Below are positions 33,391 to 41,591 of a stretch of DNA of 64,000 nucleotides, piece after piece. Location of the stretch: assembly GCA_944386985.1 (NCBI GenBank), contig CALXDD010000004.1, positions 1-64,000 of the forward strand. Reading direction: 5' to 3'. How positions within the stretch are numbered: the stretch's first letter is position 1; each line of letters starts with the position of its first letter. A program made the translations under genes and the position numbers. Under the pieces are notes generated by a model. The model worked only from the letters and a program-made list of their open reading frames with translations. It searched no databases and was not told where the DNA came from. This DNA is from an uncultured Oscillospiraceae bacterium (GTDB lineage: Bacteria; Bacillota; Clostridia; Oscillospirales; Oscillospiraceae).

Positions 33391-34215
33391 TCAGCAGTTG
33401 CCTGTGTATACATATGAAAGATTTGCCCGGGCCGCTTGGGCCAGACGGTAAACTGTCTCCACCGGCGTAGGGGGACGGTCGCACATGTGGTGACGGGGGA
33501 AAAAGCGGGAGACATGGAGCGGGATCTCCGAACTGACGGATGCCAGCCAGCCGGACAGCGCCTCCATCTCCTCCTCGCTGTCGTTCTCCCCCGGCACGAT
33601 GAGGGTGGTGACCTCCACATGGCAAAACCCGGCGGCCAGGGCGATGGAGCGCTTCACGGTCTCCAGATCGCCGCCCAGGGAGCGGTACCATTCCCCGGTG
33701 AATCCCTTCAGATCAATGTTCACCGCGTCCAGCAGCGGCAGCAGGGCCTTCCACGGTCCCTCCCGGATGGTGCCGTTGGTCACCAGCACATTGCACAGTC
33801 CCGCCTTTCGCACCAGCACGGCGCAGTCCCGCACATACTCATAGCCCACCAGGGGCTCGTTATAGGTGAAGGCCACGCCAATGTTCCCCTGTCCCCGCAG
33901 GCGGAGGGCCTCCTCCACCAGCATATACGGCGGACAGTCCCGTGTGGGGTACTCCTCCCCCGCTGCGGCGATGGATGCGTTCTGGCAGAAGGGGCAGCGG
34001 AGATTGCAGCCAAAGCTGCCCACAGACAGCACCATGCTGCCGGGGCGGAAACGGCGCAGGGGCTTTTTTTCAATAGGGTCCAGGGCCAGGGCGGTCAGTT
34101 TTCCGTAATTGAGAGGGACGATCCGCCTGCCCCGGTTGGCCCGGGCCCGGCAGAGCCCGGTCTGCCCCTCCTCCAGGACACAGCGGTGAATGCAAAGTTC
34201 ACAGGGAATCCTCAC
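33391..34215 (-). CDS. amrS: AmmeMemoRadiSam system radical SAM enzyme
   Basis: The 274-aa protein is the AmrS radical SAM member: the cluster cysteines are in SFGCNLRCPFCQN (about 66-78), and the N-terminal CELCIHRCVLEEGQTGLCRA holds extra cysteines typical of the family. The reaction is not established. The start is GTG, with AAGGTGG about 10 nt upstream inside the end of the previous gene, so the two are coupled. The pairing with an AMMECR1/LigB-like protein is the conserved AmmeMemoRadiSam arrangement. Confidence 0.92.
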   Translation of the reverse strand: MRIPCELCIHRCVLEEGQTGLCRARANRGRRIVPLNYGKLTALALDPIEKKPLRRFRPGSMVLSVGSFGCNLRCPFCQNASIAAAGEEYPTRDCPPYMLVEEALRLRGQGNIGVAFTYNEPLVGYEYVRDCAVLVRKAGLCNVLVTNGTIREGPWKALLPLLDAVNIDLKGFTGEWYRSLGGDLETVKRSIALAAGFCHVEVTTLIVPGENDSEEEMEALSGWLASVSSEIPLHVSRFFPRHHMCDRPPTPVETVYRLAQAARANLSYVYTGNC

Positions 34216-35600
34216 TGGTGCCGCACCACCTTAAACCGTTCTATTTGATACGGCTCCCCCGGAGAGATTCCCCCCTTCTCCCGGGCGATCTCCAGCTGCC
34301 GCTCCGCTGTGTCCACACCGTCCAGATCCGGCAGCAGCAGGCCCCGCCGGTGTCCGGCGCTGACGATGACGCCGTACCGTTTGGGGTCCAGCTGGTCAGG
34401 GGAATCCACCAGCTCAGGCTTTCCCAGCACATCCACGCTGTACTCCAACTCCTCCAGCTCACCGGCCTCCACCGGCGGGAATCGGGGGTCCCGGGAGCAG
34501 GCGGACACAGCGTTCTGGACGATCTCCCAGGCCACGTTCTCCCGGGTAGGGACGATGGTACCGATGCAGCCCCGCAGCCGCCCGTCCATATGCAGGGACA
34601 CAAAGGCCCCCGCCGCCTGTCCGGTCATCTCCCGGGGCAGGCCCTCAGGCAGGCGGTCCAGGCGGCAGCCGGTGCGCACCCAGGTCTCCAGAGACAGCCT
34701 GGCAAGCCGCACCCAGGGGTCCTCCCCCGCCCGGCGCCTTGCCAAGCGCTCCCGCCGTGCCTCCTCACAGGCGGCGGCAAACCGGCGGCTCTCGTCCTTC
34801 CCTGTGACCGGGAACAGTGCCACGGCGTATCCCACACCGAAGGTATCCTCATGGCTCAAAAGCCGGGGCTCCACCGCCAGTCCGTCCAGGGCCCCCGCCA
34901 TCATCTGGAAGGAGCGCAGTCCGCACTCCGCCGCCCGCTCACAGAGGGACTGATCCATCGTAAGAAACCGCAGGAAATCTCCGGAGGCCATGGCTCCGGT
35001 AACCGCCTCATCGAACGCGGGACCCTCCGGGGCAAAGCCATAGGGACCGTCAGATTTCAGCTTATGGGAGAGATCTCCGCTGGCCACAAATACAGCGCGG
35101 CGGCCCAGAGTCTCCACAGCCTCCGCCACACACCGGCCCAACTGGTAGTGGGCCAGGGGCGAAAATCCGGACAGGCCCATGCGGACGATGGGGCAATCGA
35201 CCCCCGCTCTCCGAAGAAAATAGAGGGGGATCAGAATGCCGTGGTCCAGTGCCGGGTCCCTCTGGCCGAGGGTACCGGCCTTCAGCCCGAGTTCCTGTGC
35301 CCGGCGCAAAATCTCATCTCGCAGGGGAGCGTCATAGGCCGCCCCTATCCGCACCTGGGGCGCTCCGAACGCGGACATATCCCCCTCGGCGCCGCTGCCG
35401 GGGGCAATATGGAAATAGTCTCCATACAAAATGGTGTGGGGGGACGCCACAATCAGCACATCCGGACTCCACCCGGCCACCGCCTCCGCCGCGGCACGCA
35501 TGGCCCGGCCGGTGGCGGCGATTTCCCGCTCCCGTCCTCTGCCCACTTCGGGCAGCAGCACCGGCGGGTGCGGAGTCAGAATGGCGCCAAGCATCGGCAT
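34212..35600 (-). CDS. AmmeMemoRadiSam protein: LigB-like dioxygenase fold fused to AMMECR1 domain
   Basis: The 462-aa protein combines an N-terminal class III extradiol dioxygenase-like domain (about 1-265; AILTPHPPVLLPEVGRG, VASPHTILYGDYF, FVASGDLSHKL) with a C-terminal AMMECR1 domain (about 285-462; LRGCIGTIVPTRENVAWEIV). Metal-binding histidines of the LigB fold are present (HPP, SPH, DLSH). The biochemical role is unknown. The ATG at 35600 has AAGGAG 9 nt upstream. It overlaps amrS by 4 bp. Confidence 0.9.
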   Translation of the reverse strand: MPMLGAILTPHPPVLLPEVGRGREREIAATGRAMRAAAEAVAGWSPDVLIVASPHTILYGDYFHIAPGSGAEGDMSAFGAPQVRIGAAYDAPLRDEILRRAQELGLKAGTLGQRDPALDHGILIPLYFLRRAGVDCPIVRMGLSGFSPLAHYQLGRCVAEAVETLGRRAVFVASGDLSHKLKSDGPYGFAPEGPAFDEAVTGAMASGDFLRFLTMDQSLCERAAECGLRSFQMMAGALDGLAVEPRLLSHEDTFGVGYAVALFPVTGKDESRRFAAACEEARRERLARRRAGEDPWVRLARLSLETWVRTGCRLDRLPEGLPREMTGQAAGAFVSLHMDGRLRGCIGTIVPTRENVAWEIVQNAVSACSRDPRFPPVEAGELEELEYSVDVLGKPELVDSPDQLDPKRYGVIVSAGHRRGLLLPDLDGVDTAERQLEIAREKGGISPGEPYQIERFKVVRHQ

Positions 35601-35642
35601 CACAGATCACTCCTTTCCGGCAATGCAAACATCCCTGCCCTT

Positions 35643-35651
35643 AGTATAACA
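35643..35651 (-). promoter_or_regulatory. Extended -10 promoter of the AmmeMemoRadiSam operon
   Basis: Minus strand TGTTATACT, about 45 bp before the start codon; no good -35. Confidence 0.5.
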
Positions 35652-35685
35652 CAGCCGGCCAGCAGGGAAAAGGCCGTCCGGCAAG

Positions 35686-35717
35686 ACAAAAACCTCCCGC
35701 TTCCTGCCGCGGGAGGT
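35686..35717 (-). terminator. Terminator after the MBL hydrolase gene
   Basis: ACCTCCCGC and GCGGGAGGT form a 9-bp stem (35692-35717); on the minus strand it is followed by TTTTTG. Confidence 0.8.
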
Positions 35718-35730
35718 CTTCTGCCGATCT

Positions 35731-36609
35731 CTATACGCGCTCCCACAGGAGGAGATTTTTCTCAAAGCTGGCGGTGAGCCTGCCGGTGTCCTTCAGCCAG
35801 GCCAGATAGGAGCGGACGGTACTGCCCACCAGGACATACTGCTCAAAATTCATCATCAGGCCATATTCAAAAAAGAGCCGCTGGAGAATGCTCTCAAAGC
35901 AGAGCGGCTCGCCGCAGATACCAAGGATTTTTTCCGCGATCTCCCACACCTTGTCAATGTTATGCTGCGCCAGAGCCGCGATCTCCCCGGAGGCCTCCGC
36001 GTGGGCCGGAACAAACATCTTTGCCTGCATGGTCTTCACCATCTCCAGGGTCTCGAGGTAGGCGGCCACGTCGTAGATAAATCCGATCTGGTACTTCTCC
36101 AGTGTCTCCTTGCTGGACAGGCAGTCTGCCAGATAGACCACATCGTCCGGCGTTCGAAAGCCCACCATGTCGAAGAAGTGGCCGGGAAGCGAAATGAGTC
36201 CAAATCCCTCCGGCAAGACCTCCTCCGTCAGCGGCTCCGCGCCGCTCTCCTGGGCCATGAGAAACTTGTGGCGCAGATCCTTACAGGGATACCCGCCGTA
36301 CAGAAAGGCCGGCTCCAGCACCGGGTGCCGGGTGAAAGCACATTCAATCCCCGGGGCGTAGATCCTGCATCCGGTCTGCCCCTGGAGATACTTGTTGCCG
36401 CCGATGTGGTCGGCGTTGGAATGGGTGTTGTAGATGGCTGTCAGACGCCAGCCGTTGGCGTCCAGAAGCTGCCGGACCTTGCGGCCCGCGTCCTTGTCAC
36501 TTCCGCTGTCGATTAAACACACGTCCGCATCATTCAGCCTGACCAGCCCGACCTTGGCGGGAGCCTGGATGTAATAGCTTCTCTCCGTGATCTGAATCAA
36601 TTCATACAT
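35731..36609 (-). CDS. MBL-fold metallo-hydrolase
   Basis: The 292-aa protein has the metallo-beta-lactamase fold: THSNADHIGG (about 61-70) is the metal motif, with asparagine where the second histidine of HxHxDH normally stands. Later ligands are probably in SLPGHFFDMVGF, YLADCL and VPAHAEA. The C-terminal 90 residues may be a helical winged domain. The start at 36609 has GGAGG 9 nt upstream. Substrate unknown; the altered ligand set may bind one metal or a flavin-type partner. Confidence 0.85.
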   Translation of the reverse strand: MYELIQITERSYYIQAPAKVGLVRLNDADVCLIDSGSDKDAGRKVRQLLDANGWRLTAIYNTHSNADHIGGNKYLQGQTGCRIYAPGIECAFTRHPVLEPAFLYGGYPCKDLRHKFLMAQESGAEPLTEEVLPEGFGLISLPGHFFDMVGFRTPDDVVYLADCLSSKETLEKYQIGFIYDVAAYLETLEMVKTMQAKMFVPAHAEASGEIAALAQHNIDKVWEIAEKILGICGEPLCFESILQRLFFEYGLMMNFEQYVLVGSTVRSYLAWLKDTGRLTASFEKNLLLWERV

Positions 36610-36674
36610 AGCGCCCATCCTCCTCTTCGTTTTTCAGTATAGCACAGTGAATCAACCTGGGAAAGCCCGAATTG

Positions 36675-37160
36675 TCACCGCTTGATCCGTTTAAAAAACA
36701 GGAAGTAGACCAACAGTCCGTTTATGACCACATCGTAAACCCTGAAGCCGTCAAAAAGGACAACGCTGGACAGCACCGACACCAATAAAATACCGATGCT
36801 GATGATCTTTGGAAAAGCGCCTCTTTCCTTTGTCATCCAGGCAAAGCAGGCAAAGACCGGAGAGCACAGGGCAAAAACTGTCCAGCCCGCTATATAGACG
36901 CGGCTATATACGCCGTGGGTCAGCGCAGCCGCCCCGTAATAGGTCAGCAGCATCCCCACAGCAAACGGTAGAATATTGCCCATGGCCTTTCTTTTTGTGC
37001 TGCTGTATATGGAGATCAGCACGCCAAACAAGATCCAGATTGCCAGCTGAGAAAAGACATTTCCCAGATTTGTGGTATAGATGTCCAGCAGCCGGCTGAA
37101 TCCCCCCAGCAAAAGGCCGGCTGCCAGCATTCCAACGGGATTGAGTATGATTTTCTTCAT
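36675..37160 (-). CDS. Multi-pass membrane protein of unknown function
   Basis: The 161-aa protein starts at ATG 37160 (AGGAG 7 nt upstream) and has about five hydrophobic helices (VGMLAAGLLLGGF, LAIWILFGVLISIY, ILPFAVGMLLTYYGAAAL, IISIGILLVSVLSSVVLF). I recognise no charged transport motif. It resembles unassigned Firmicute membrane families. It is divergent from the DUF2075 gene. Confidence 0.6.
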   Translation of the reverse strand: MKKIILNPVGMLAAGLLLGGFSRLLDIYTTNLGNVFSQLAIWILFGVLISIYSSTKRKAMGNILPFAVGMLLTYYGAAALTHGVYSRVYIAGWTVFALCSPVFACFAWMTKERGAFPKIISIGILLVSVLSSVVLFDGFRVYDVVINGLLVYFLFFKRIKR

Positions 37161-37294
37161 CTTAACACTCCTATTGTCATCACATAGATTATCACGGCAC
37201 CAGCGGAACGGTTGTCTCCGCCGCACTTCTTCCGGACCGGCCATTTTGTCACATTGCTCCATTTGAAATTTTGGGTGCCGCAAGGATGCACTTA

Positions 37295-37303
37295 TGATAT
37301 AAT
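37295..37303 (+). promoter_or_regulatory. Extended -10 promoter of the DUF2075 gene
   Basis: TGATATAAT (TGnTATAAT), about 38 bp before the start codon; the -35 is poor. Confidence 0.55.
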
Positions 37304-37340
37304 CAAAGCAACCGGACACTTCCGGAAAAGGAGCAATGTG

Positions 37341-39158
37341 ATGGACGGAGCGAATGGCTGCTATTTTGACACCATAGGGGCACTCTCTTCCATGAGCGGC
37401 AAGGAAATTGCCGCTCAGCTGCAGAGGCTGCAGAAAAATCCTTCTGAATCTGAGTGCAGATCCTGGGAGAATTCTATTCCCATCCTGGTGAGTGTCCTTC
37501 ACCAGGCGGGATTGGATGCGTTGACACTGGTCCTGGAATATCTGACGCCAATCGGAAACCGAATCGATGCGGTCCTTTTAGGCGAGGAACAAAAAACAGG
37601 GCGTCCGCTGGTTTTGATCATCGAATTGAAACAATGGTCGGATATCGGGGAGAATCCCGATTGCCAGCAGAGCATGGTTTCCGTATGCATTTCCAGAGCG
37701 GAAAACCGCTTTGAGGATCGTATGCATCCGGTTCAGCAAACGCTGACCTACGCCAAGCACCTGCGGCGGAATCACAGCAACATAGCTGATGGGAAAATGG
37801 AGGTAAGGTGCCTGCAGTTCCTTCACAATTTTGAGGACAAAAGCAATCTTTTCCAGGGAGCATACGACGCATATGCTCCGCTTCAGCATGAAACATATGG
37901 AAAAGGCGAAGAGGAAAAGCTGGCGTCGGATCTGCGCCTTCTCTTTTCTCCCCGCCCCCGCCCCGACGTGGTGGAGCAGTTCCTCTCCGGCACCCATGTG
38001 CTGGGTCAGGTCAGCTTTCAGGACTTGAAGGCGGTGCTGGAGCGGAAGGAAAACGCGGTGATGCTGGACGACCAGGTCGAAGTAAACCGCAAGGTCTGCA
38101 GTATGATTGACCAGCTCCACAGCCCGCAGTTCGGCAAGCACCTGTGCATCATCTCCGGCCCGCCGGGAACCGGAAAAACCGTGGTGGGACTGCATATCCT
38201 CTACGCCTATTGTCTGAAATACGGTCCCTCGGAGCAGAACAAGGGTGGAGGGATTTTTTCCCTGCCCAGAAGCCGCACCCTCTCCCAAGTGATCGAAGGG
38301 GCGTCTGGAATTTCTCCCGTCTATCTCAACACAGTCCCCCCTGGTCGTGACCTGGTGGTCGTGGATGAGGCCCACCGGATCGAGCAGCTTGACACCACTA
38401 TGACCAAGCTGTTCCAAAAGGCCAGGATGGTGGTCGTGCTGCAGGACGACCGGCAGCGCATCCGTCTGACGGAGGAGGGCACGCTGGAGCGCTTCCAGCA
38501 GTTTGCCAAACGGCATAACATTCCCTGTACCACCTGCTTTCTGGCATCTCAGAAAAGGTCCGGATATCTGGGCAGCTATGTCTTTGATCTGGACCAGCTG
38601 CTCTACGAACGGAGAGAGCAGCCTTTGGAGAGACTGTCCGCGCTGGAGCTGCGCTGCTGGGATGACCTGAATGATCTGGACAAGCATCTGCACCAGCTTG
38701 CAGCTGCCAAGCGGCATGTGAAGTGGTACGCGCCCCTCTGCTGGGAGTGGAATCATAATCGGAAGAAGAACGATATTGTGATCCGGCAGGCCTCAGGAAC
38801 ATTTGAAAAGCCGTGGAATCCCGCCAACGAACAATATGCCTGGTATCTGGGAGAAAAAAGCAGGGATTTGGACCGGGTGGGGTGTATTTATACCGCCCAG
38901 GGACTTGAATTTGACGATATCGGCGTGATATGGTGGGATGATCTGCGCTGGGATGCGGACGCCCACAACTGGCGCTTTGAACCGAGCGAAGACCAGTTTC
39001 CCACTTCCATCCGAAAGGGTCCCGCCAACCAACGGGATATTGAGGAGCTGGTTCTGAACACCTACCGGGTGCTGCTCACCCGCGCCAAAAGCAGCGTTCA
39101 TATCTGGTTCCGGGATCATGCCACGCAGGAACACGTCAGGCAAGTGCTGGACTTTTAG
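37341..39158 (+). CDS. DUF2075 SF1-type helicase with probable N-terminal PD-(D/E)xK nuclease
   Basis: The 605-aa protein starts at ATG 37341 (AAGGAG 7 nt upstream). Its C-terminal two thirds is a DUF2075 P-loop helicase: Walker A SGPPGTGKT (about 272-280), Walker B VVVDEAHR, and QGLEFDDIGVIWW plus TYRVLLTRAKSSVHIW as late SF1 motifs. The N-terminal 200 residues contain NRIDAVLL...LIIELKQW (about 73-97), matching the D-(n)-ExK nuclease pattern. It may process foreign or damaged nucleic acid. It stands alone; no cognate methylase or toxin gene is adjacent. Confidence 0.85.
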   Translation: MDGANGCYFDTIGALSSMSGKEIAAQLQRLQKNPSESECRSWENSIPILVSVLHQAGLDALTLVLEYLTPIGNRIDAVLLGEEQKTGRPLVLIIELKQWSDIGENPDCQQSMVSVCISRAENRFEDRMHPVQQTLTYAKHLRRNHSNIADGKMEVRCLQFLHNFEDKSNLFQGAYDAYAPLQHETYGKGEEEKLASDLRLLFSPRPRPDVVEQFLSGTHVLGQVSFQDLKAVLERKENAVMLDDQVEVNRKVCSMIDQLHSPQFGKHLCIISGPPGTGKTVVGLHILYAYCLKYGPSEQNKGGGIFSLPRSRTLSQVIEGASGISPVYLNTVPPGRDLVVVDEAHRIEQLDTTMTKLFQKARMVVVLQDDRQRIRLTEEGTLERFQQFAKRHNIPCTTCFLASQKRSGYLGSYVFDLDQLLYERREQPLERLSALELRCWDDLNDLDKHLHQLAAAKRHVKWYAPLCWEWNHNRKKNDIVIRQASGTFEKPWNPANEQYAWYLGEKSRDLDRVGCIYTAQGLEFDDIGVIWWDDLRWDADAHNWRFEPSEDQFPTSIRKGPANQRDIEELVLNTYRVLLTRAKSSVHIWFRDHATQEHVRQVLDF

Positions 39159-39323
39159 CCAGATTCCTCTTAAACCGCCTTCTCCAAAACCATCGCCAAC
39201 AGCGCTCCTTCCCATACATACGGCGCTCTTATCTGCAAAAGGGGCACGCCTGCAGCATATGGTCATTGGCCTGTGGGGAAAACGAGCACACAGAATCCCG
39301 GACGGCAGATTGAACTGCGCAAT

Positions 39324-39364
39324 GAGGGGCTGATACTGCGATGCAGTATCAGCCCTCTCTGTTT
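39324..39364 (+). terminator. Terminator between convergent DUF2075 and DUF2871 genes
   Basis: GAGGGGCTGATACTGC and GCAGTATCAGCCCTC pair over a 3-nt loop and are followed by TCTGTTTT. Confidence 0.8.
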
Positions 39365-39374
39365 TCCTGTTTCT

Positions 39375-39797
39375 TCAGCTCTGTACCGCCGCCAACACGC
39401 CCCGTCTGATCTGTGCAAGCAGCAGCACCAGGCTGACGCCCAGCAGGATGTGTCCGATTCCGGCCATGCCGGAGATAGCAGCGTTCATCCCCGCGGAAAG
39501 TGTGGTCCCCAACACCTGGACCACCCCGCGTACCGCAAGCATCACCGCAGTCAGGTTCAGCCCGATATGATAGGCAGCCATCACCCGTCCGGTCTTCGGT
39601 CCTGTAAAGGCGAAGTTCTTTTCCAGCACAAGCAGCATCAGGAACAGCATCATCCCCAACAGAAAGTAATGGGTATGTACCACAGCGAGAGCGGTCCTGG
39701 CGGTAAAGCCGTTCCATTTGGTGAATTCCCGGTAAAACACACCGCCCACCATAGCCAGAATGGCGTACAGCAGCGCGGTATTCATGTAGCGCTTCAT
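39375..39797 (-). CDS. DUF2871 family membrane protein
   Basis: The 140-aa protein has four hydrophobic helices and the DUF2871 pattern (ALAVVHTHYFLLGMMLFLML, with a buried HTH and charged KNF loop). ATG 39797 has AAAGGAGG 8 nt upstream. The paired histidines could bind haem or metal, which is only inference. It is third in an operon with a second membrane protein and a TetR regulator. Confidence 0.82.
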   Translation of the reverse strand: MKRYMNTALLYAILAMVGGVFYREFTKWNGFTARTALAVVHTHYFLLGMMLFLMLLVLEKNFAFTGPKTGRVMAAYHIGLNLTAVMLAVRGVVQVLGTTLSAGMNAAISGMAGIGHILLGVSLVLLLAQIRRGVLAAVQS

Positions 39798-39811
39798 AGG
39801 CTTTTCCTCCT

Positions 39812-40477
39812 TTATCTGCATTCACGCTTCATTGCGAAATATCCGATCAGCACCGTCCACACATAGGCGCAGGTTTTGGGAATCATCAGCATACCGATCA
39901 TGGGCATCACATCCGCCCACAGCACTACCGGGATGTAAAAGCCAAAGCTCAGCACAATGGTCAGCCACATCCAGCGAAACGCCCGGTCCTTGTGTTCCGC
40001 GGCGCTGCGATAAAACAGCACGGTCACCAGAAGCCCCAGAAGGGCGAAGGGAATATTGCGGTAAATGCCCCAGGAGAGGGGCGCGTCGGCGCTGAACCAC
40101 TGATTCTGGGGCATCATGCACAGCAGGATGCGCAGCCCTGCCAGGAGGTACACCGCAGCAGTCAGGCCCCCCTGCCCCCTGATACGGTACCGCTGCCGCC
40201 AGACATAGTAGAGCAGCACATAAAAGACGGTCATGGTCACAGAGGTGATCCACTTTCCCAATCCCAGGGCGGCGGTGTAGTTTTCAAGTCCTGTGGTACA
40301 CAGGGCATACGCCCGGGGAATCAGGTGGAAAGCGTCGCCCGCACCCAGCACCACCGCCATGACGCCGAAAAGGCGGAACTGGCTGCTTCCCTTGCTGCCC
40401 CGGATCATCAAAATTCCAATGGTGATGACAGAGATCAGATAGACCGCATCAAACAGGGTCTCCATAATTGCCTGCAT
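39812..40477 (-). CDS. Seven-helix membrane protein, unknown function
   Basis: The 221-aa protein starts at ATG 40477 (AAAGGAGAG upstream) and has about six or seven membrane helices. Notable stretches are VVLGAGDAFHLIPRAYAL and ALGLGKWITSVTMTVFYVLL, with polar residues inside helices. I do not recognise a named family. It sits between tetR (46 bp gap) and the DUF2871 gene (14 bp gap), so the three form one regulated unit. Confidence 0.7.
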   Translation of the reverse strand: MQAIMETLFDAVYLISVITIGILMIRGSKGSSQFRLFGVMAVVLGAGDAFHLIPRAYALCTTGLENYTAALGLGKWITSVTMTVFYVLLYYVWRQRYRIRGQGGLTAAVYLLAGLRILLCMMPQNQWFSADAPLSWGIYRNIPFALLGLLVTVLFYRSAAEHKDRAFRWMWLTIVLSFGFYIPVVLWADVMPMIGMLMIPKTCAYVWTVLIGYFAMKRECR

Positions 40478-40523
40478 GGTTTCTCTCCTTTGCACTTTAT
40501 ATTACAGTATTCGTTCTGCGGGT

Positions 40524-41081
40524 TCAATACAGCGTCCTGCGGATGATCTCCCGCACAGCGGAGGGATCGTAGTCCTGCCGCAAAAAAGCGGACAGCAGCA
40601 GAGAAAACAGGATATCAGCAAATTTCTCCACCGTAAATTCCTCAGTAAAGGCATCCGCACGAATCCCGGCATCCCGTCTCAGGACAGCACACAGCTCATC
40701 TAAAATATGCTGCCACGTCTGCTGCATCCTCTTCCTCCCGTCTGACTTGTCCTCCCCCATAAACCCGAGGGAGTGCAGATTGAAAAAGCCGGGATAATGC
40801 CTGCAGCCATACTCCATCCGCTCATACATCCAGGTGACGCAGGACAGAGTATCCTGAAACACGGCGCCGTCCTCCGGACGATGGAAGATCTCGCACCAGA
40901 CGCTCTCCACCACAGCGCCTGCCAGTGCCGTCTTGGAGTCAAAATAGTTGTAGATCGACCCCACTGACACTCCGCAGGCTGCCGCCACCGAACGGATATT
41001 GATCCCGGTCCAGCCCTGCCGCTGAATCAGCTCCCGGCTTGTTTTCAAGATTTCCTCTTTCGATGTCACAACGGTATTCAT
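40524..41081 (-). CDS. TetR/AcrR family regulator of the DUF2871 operon
   Basis: The 185-aa protein has the TetR domain at the N-terminus (NIRSVAAACGVSVGSIYNYF, about 28-47). It is the first gene of the operon with two membrane proteins. Its promoter is near-consensus and carries a TGAAC-N3-GTTCA repeat just downstream of the -10, so autorepression is very likely. The inducer is unknown. Confidence 0.88.
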   Translation of the reverse strand: MNTVVTSKEEILKTSRELIQRQGWTGINIRSVAAACGVSVGSIYNYFDSKTALAGAVVESVWCEIFHRPEDGAVFQDTLSCVTWMYERMEYGCRHYPGFFNLHSLGFMGEDKSDGRKRMQQTWQHILDELCAVLRRDAGIRADAFTEEFTVEKFADILFSLLLSAFLRQDYDPSAVREIIRRTLY

Positions 41082-41096
41082 TCGACCACCCCAACT

Positions 41097-41136
41097 TGAA
41101 CATCGTTCATTATACCGTTTTAAGCCTTCTTGTCAA
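41097..41136 (-). promoter_or_regulatory. Promoter and operator of the tetR-membrane protein operon
   Basis: Minus strand: TTGACA (41131-41136), 16-bp spacer, TATAAT (41109-41114). The inverted repeat TGAAC ATC GTTCA (41097-41109) overlaps the transcription start region. Confidence 0.78.
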
Positions 41137-41181
41137 GCACTTTTCGCTCCGCCCCATATATTTGCAGATAATCCGGGCCCA

Positions 41182-41196
41182 TGTGATTTTATCACA
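41182..41196 (+). promoter_or_regulatory. Palindrome upstream of the thioredoxin operon
   Basis: TGTGATTTTATCACA is a perfect 6-3-6 inverted repeat about 60 bp before trxA and about 20 bp upstream of a TATACT -10 (41218-41223). It resembles Crp/Fnr-family or Rex-type sites, suggesting redox control; the protein that binds is unknown. Confidence 0.5.
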
Positions 41197-41254
41197 GAAA
41201 AACCGCTGGCTTTTGGATATACTAAAGCCAAACAAAAGAAAGGAGCTGACAGGT

Positions 41255-41578
41255 ATGGCAGCAATCAATATGAACACAGAGCAGCTTCAGCAGGCAATGA
41301 ACGGGGAGAAGCCCGTCCTGGTGGATTTTTGGGCTCCCTGGTGCGGCTACTGCCGCCGGATCGCCCCGGTATATGAGAAGATCGCCGAGGAGTACGGCGG
41401 CCAGCTTGTGACGGCCAAGGTCAACATCGACGAGGAGGGGGCCTTTGCCGAGGCAGAGGGAGTGGAGGTGATCCCCACGCTGATTCTGTACAGGAACGGT
41501 AAGGCCGTAGATTCTGTGGTAAATCCCGGGTCCAAGGCCGCCATCGACCAATTCATCCAGGAGGCTCTGGCAAAGTAA
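41255..41578 (+). CDS. trxA: Thioredoxin
   Basis: The 107-aa disulfide reductase has the active site WCGYC (about 29-33) in FWAPWCGYCRRIAPVY and the conserved cis-proline in VEVIPTLILY. The second residue pair GY replaces the classical GP, as in many anaerobes' variants. AAAGGAG lies 9 nt before the ATG. It is followed after 13 bp by its reductase gene and works with it in cytoplasmic thiol homeostasis. Confidence 0.95.
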   Translation: MAAINMNTEQLQQAMNGEKPVLVDFWAPWCGYCRRIAPVYEKIAEEYGGQLVTAKVNIDEEGAFAEAEGVEVIPTLILYRNGKAVDSVVNPGSKAAIDQFIQEALAK

Positions 41579-41591
41579 GGAGGCGGTATCC

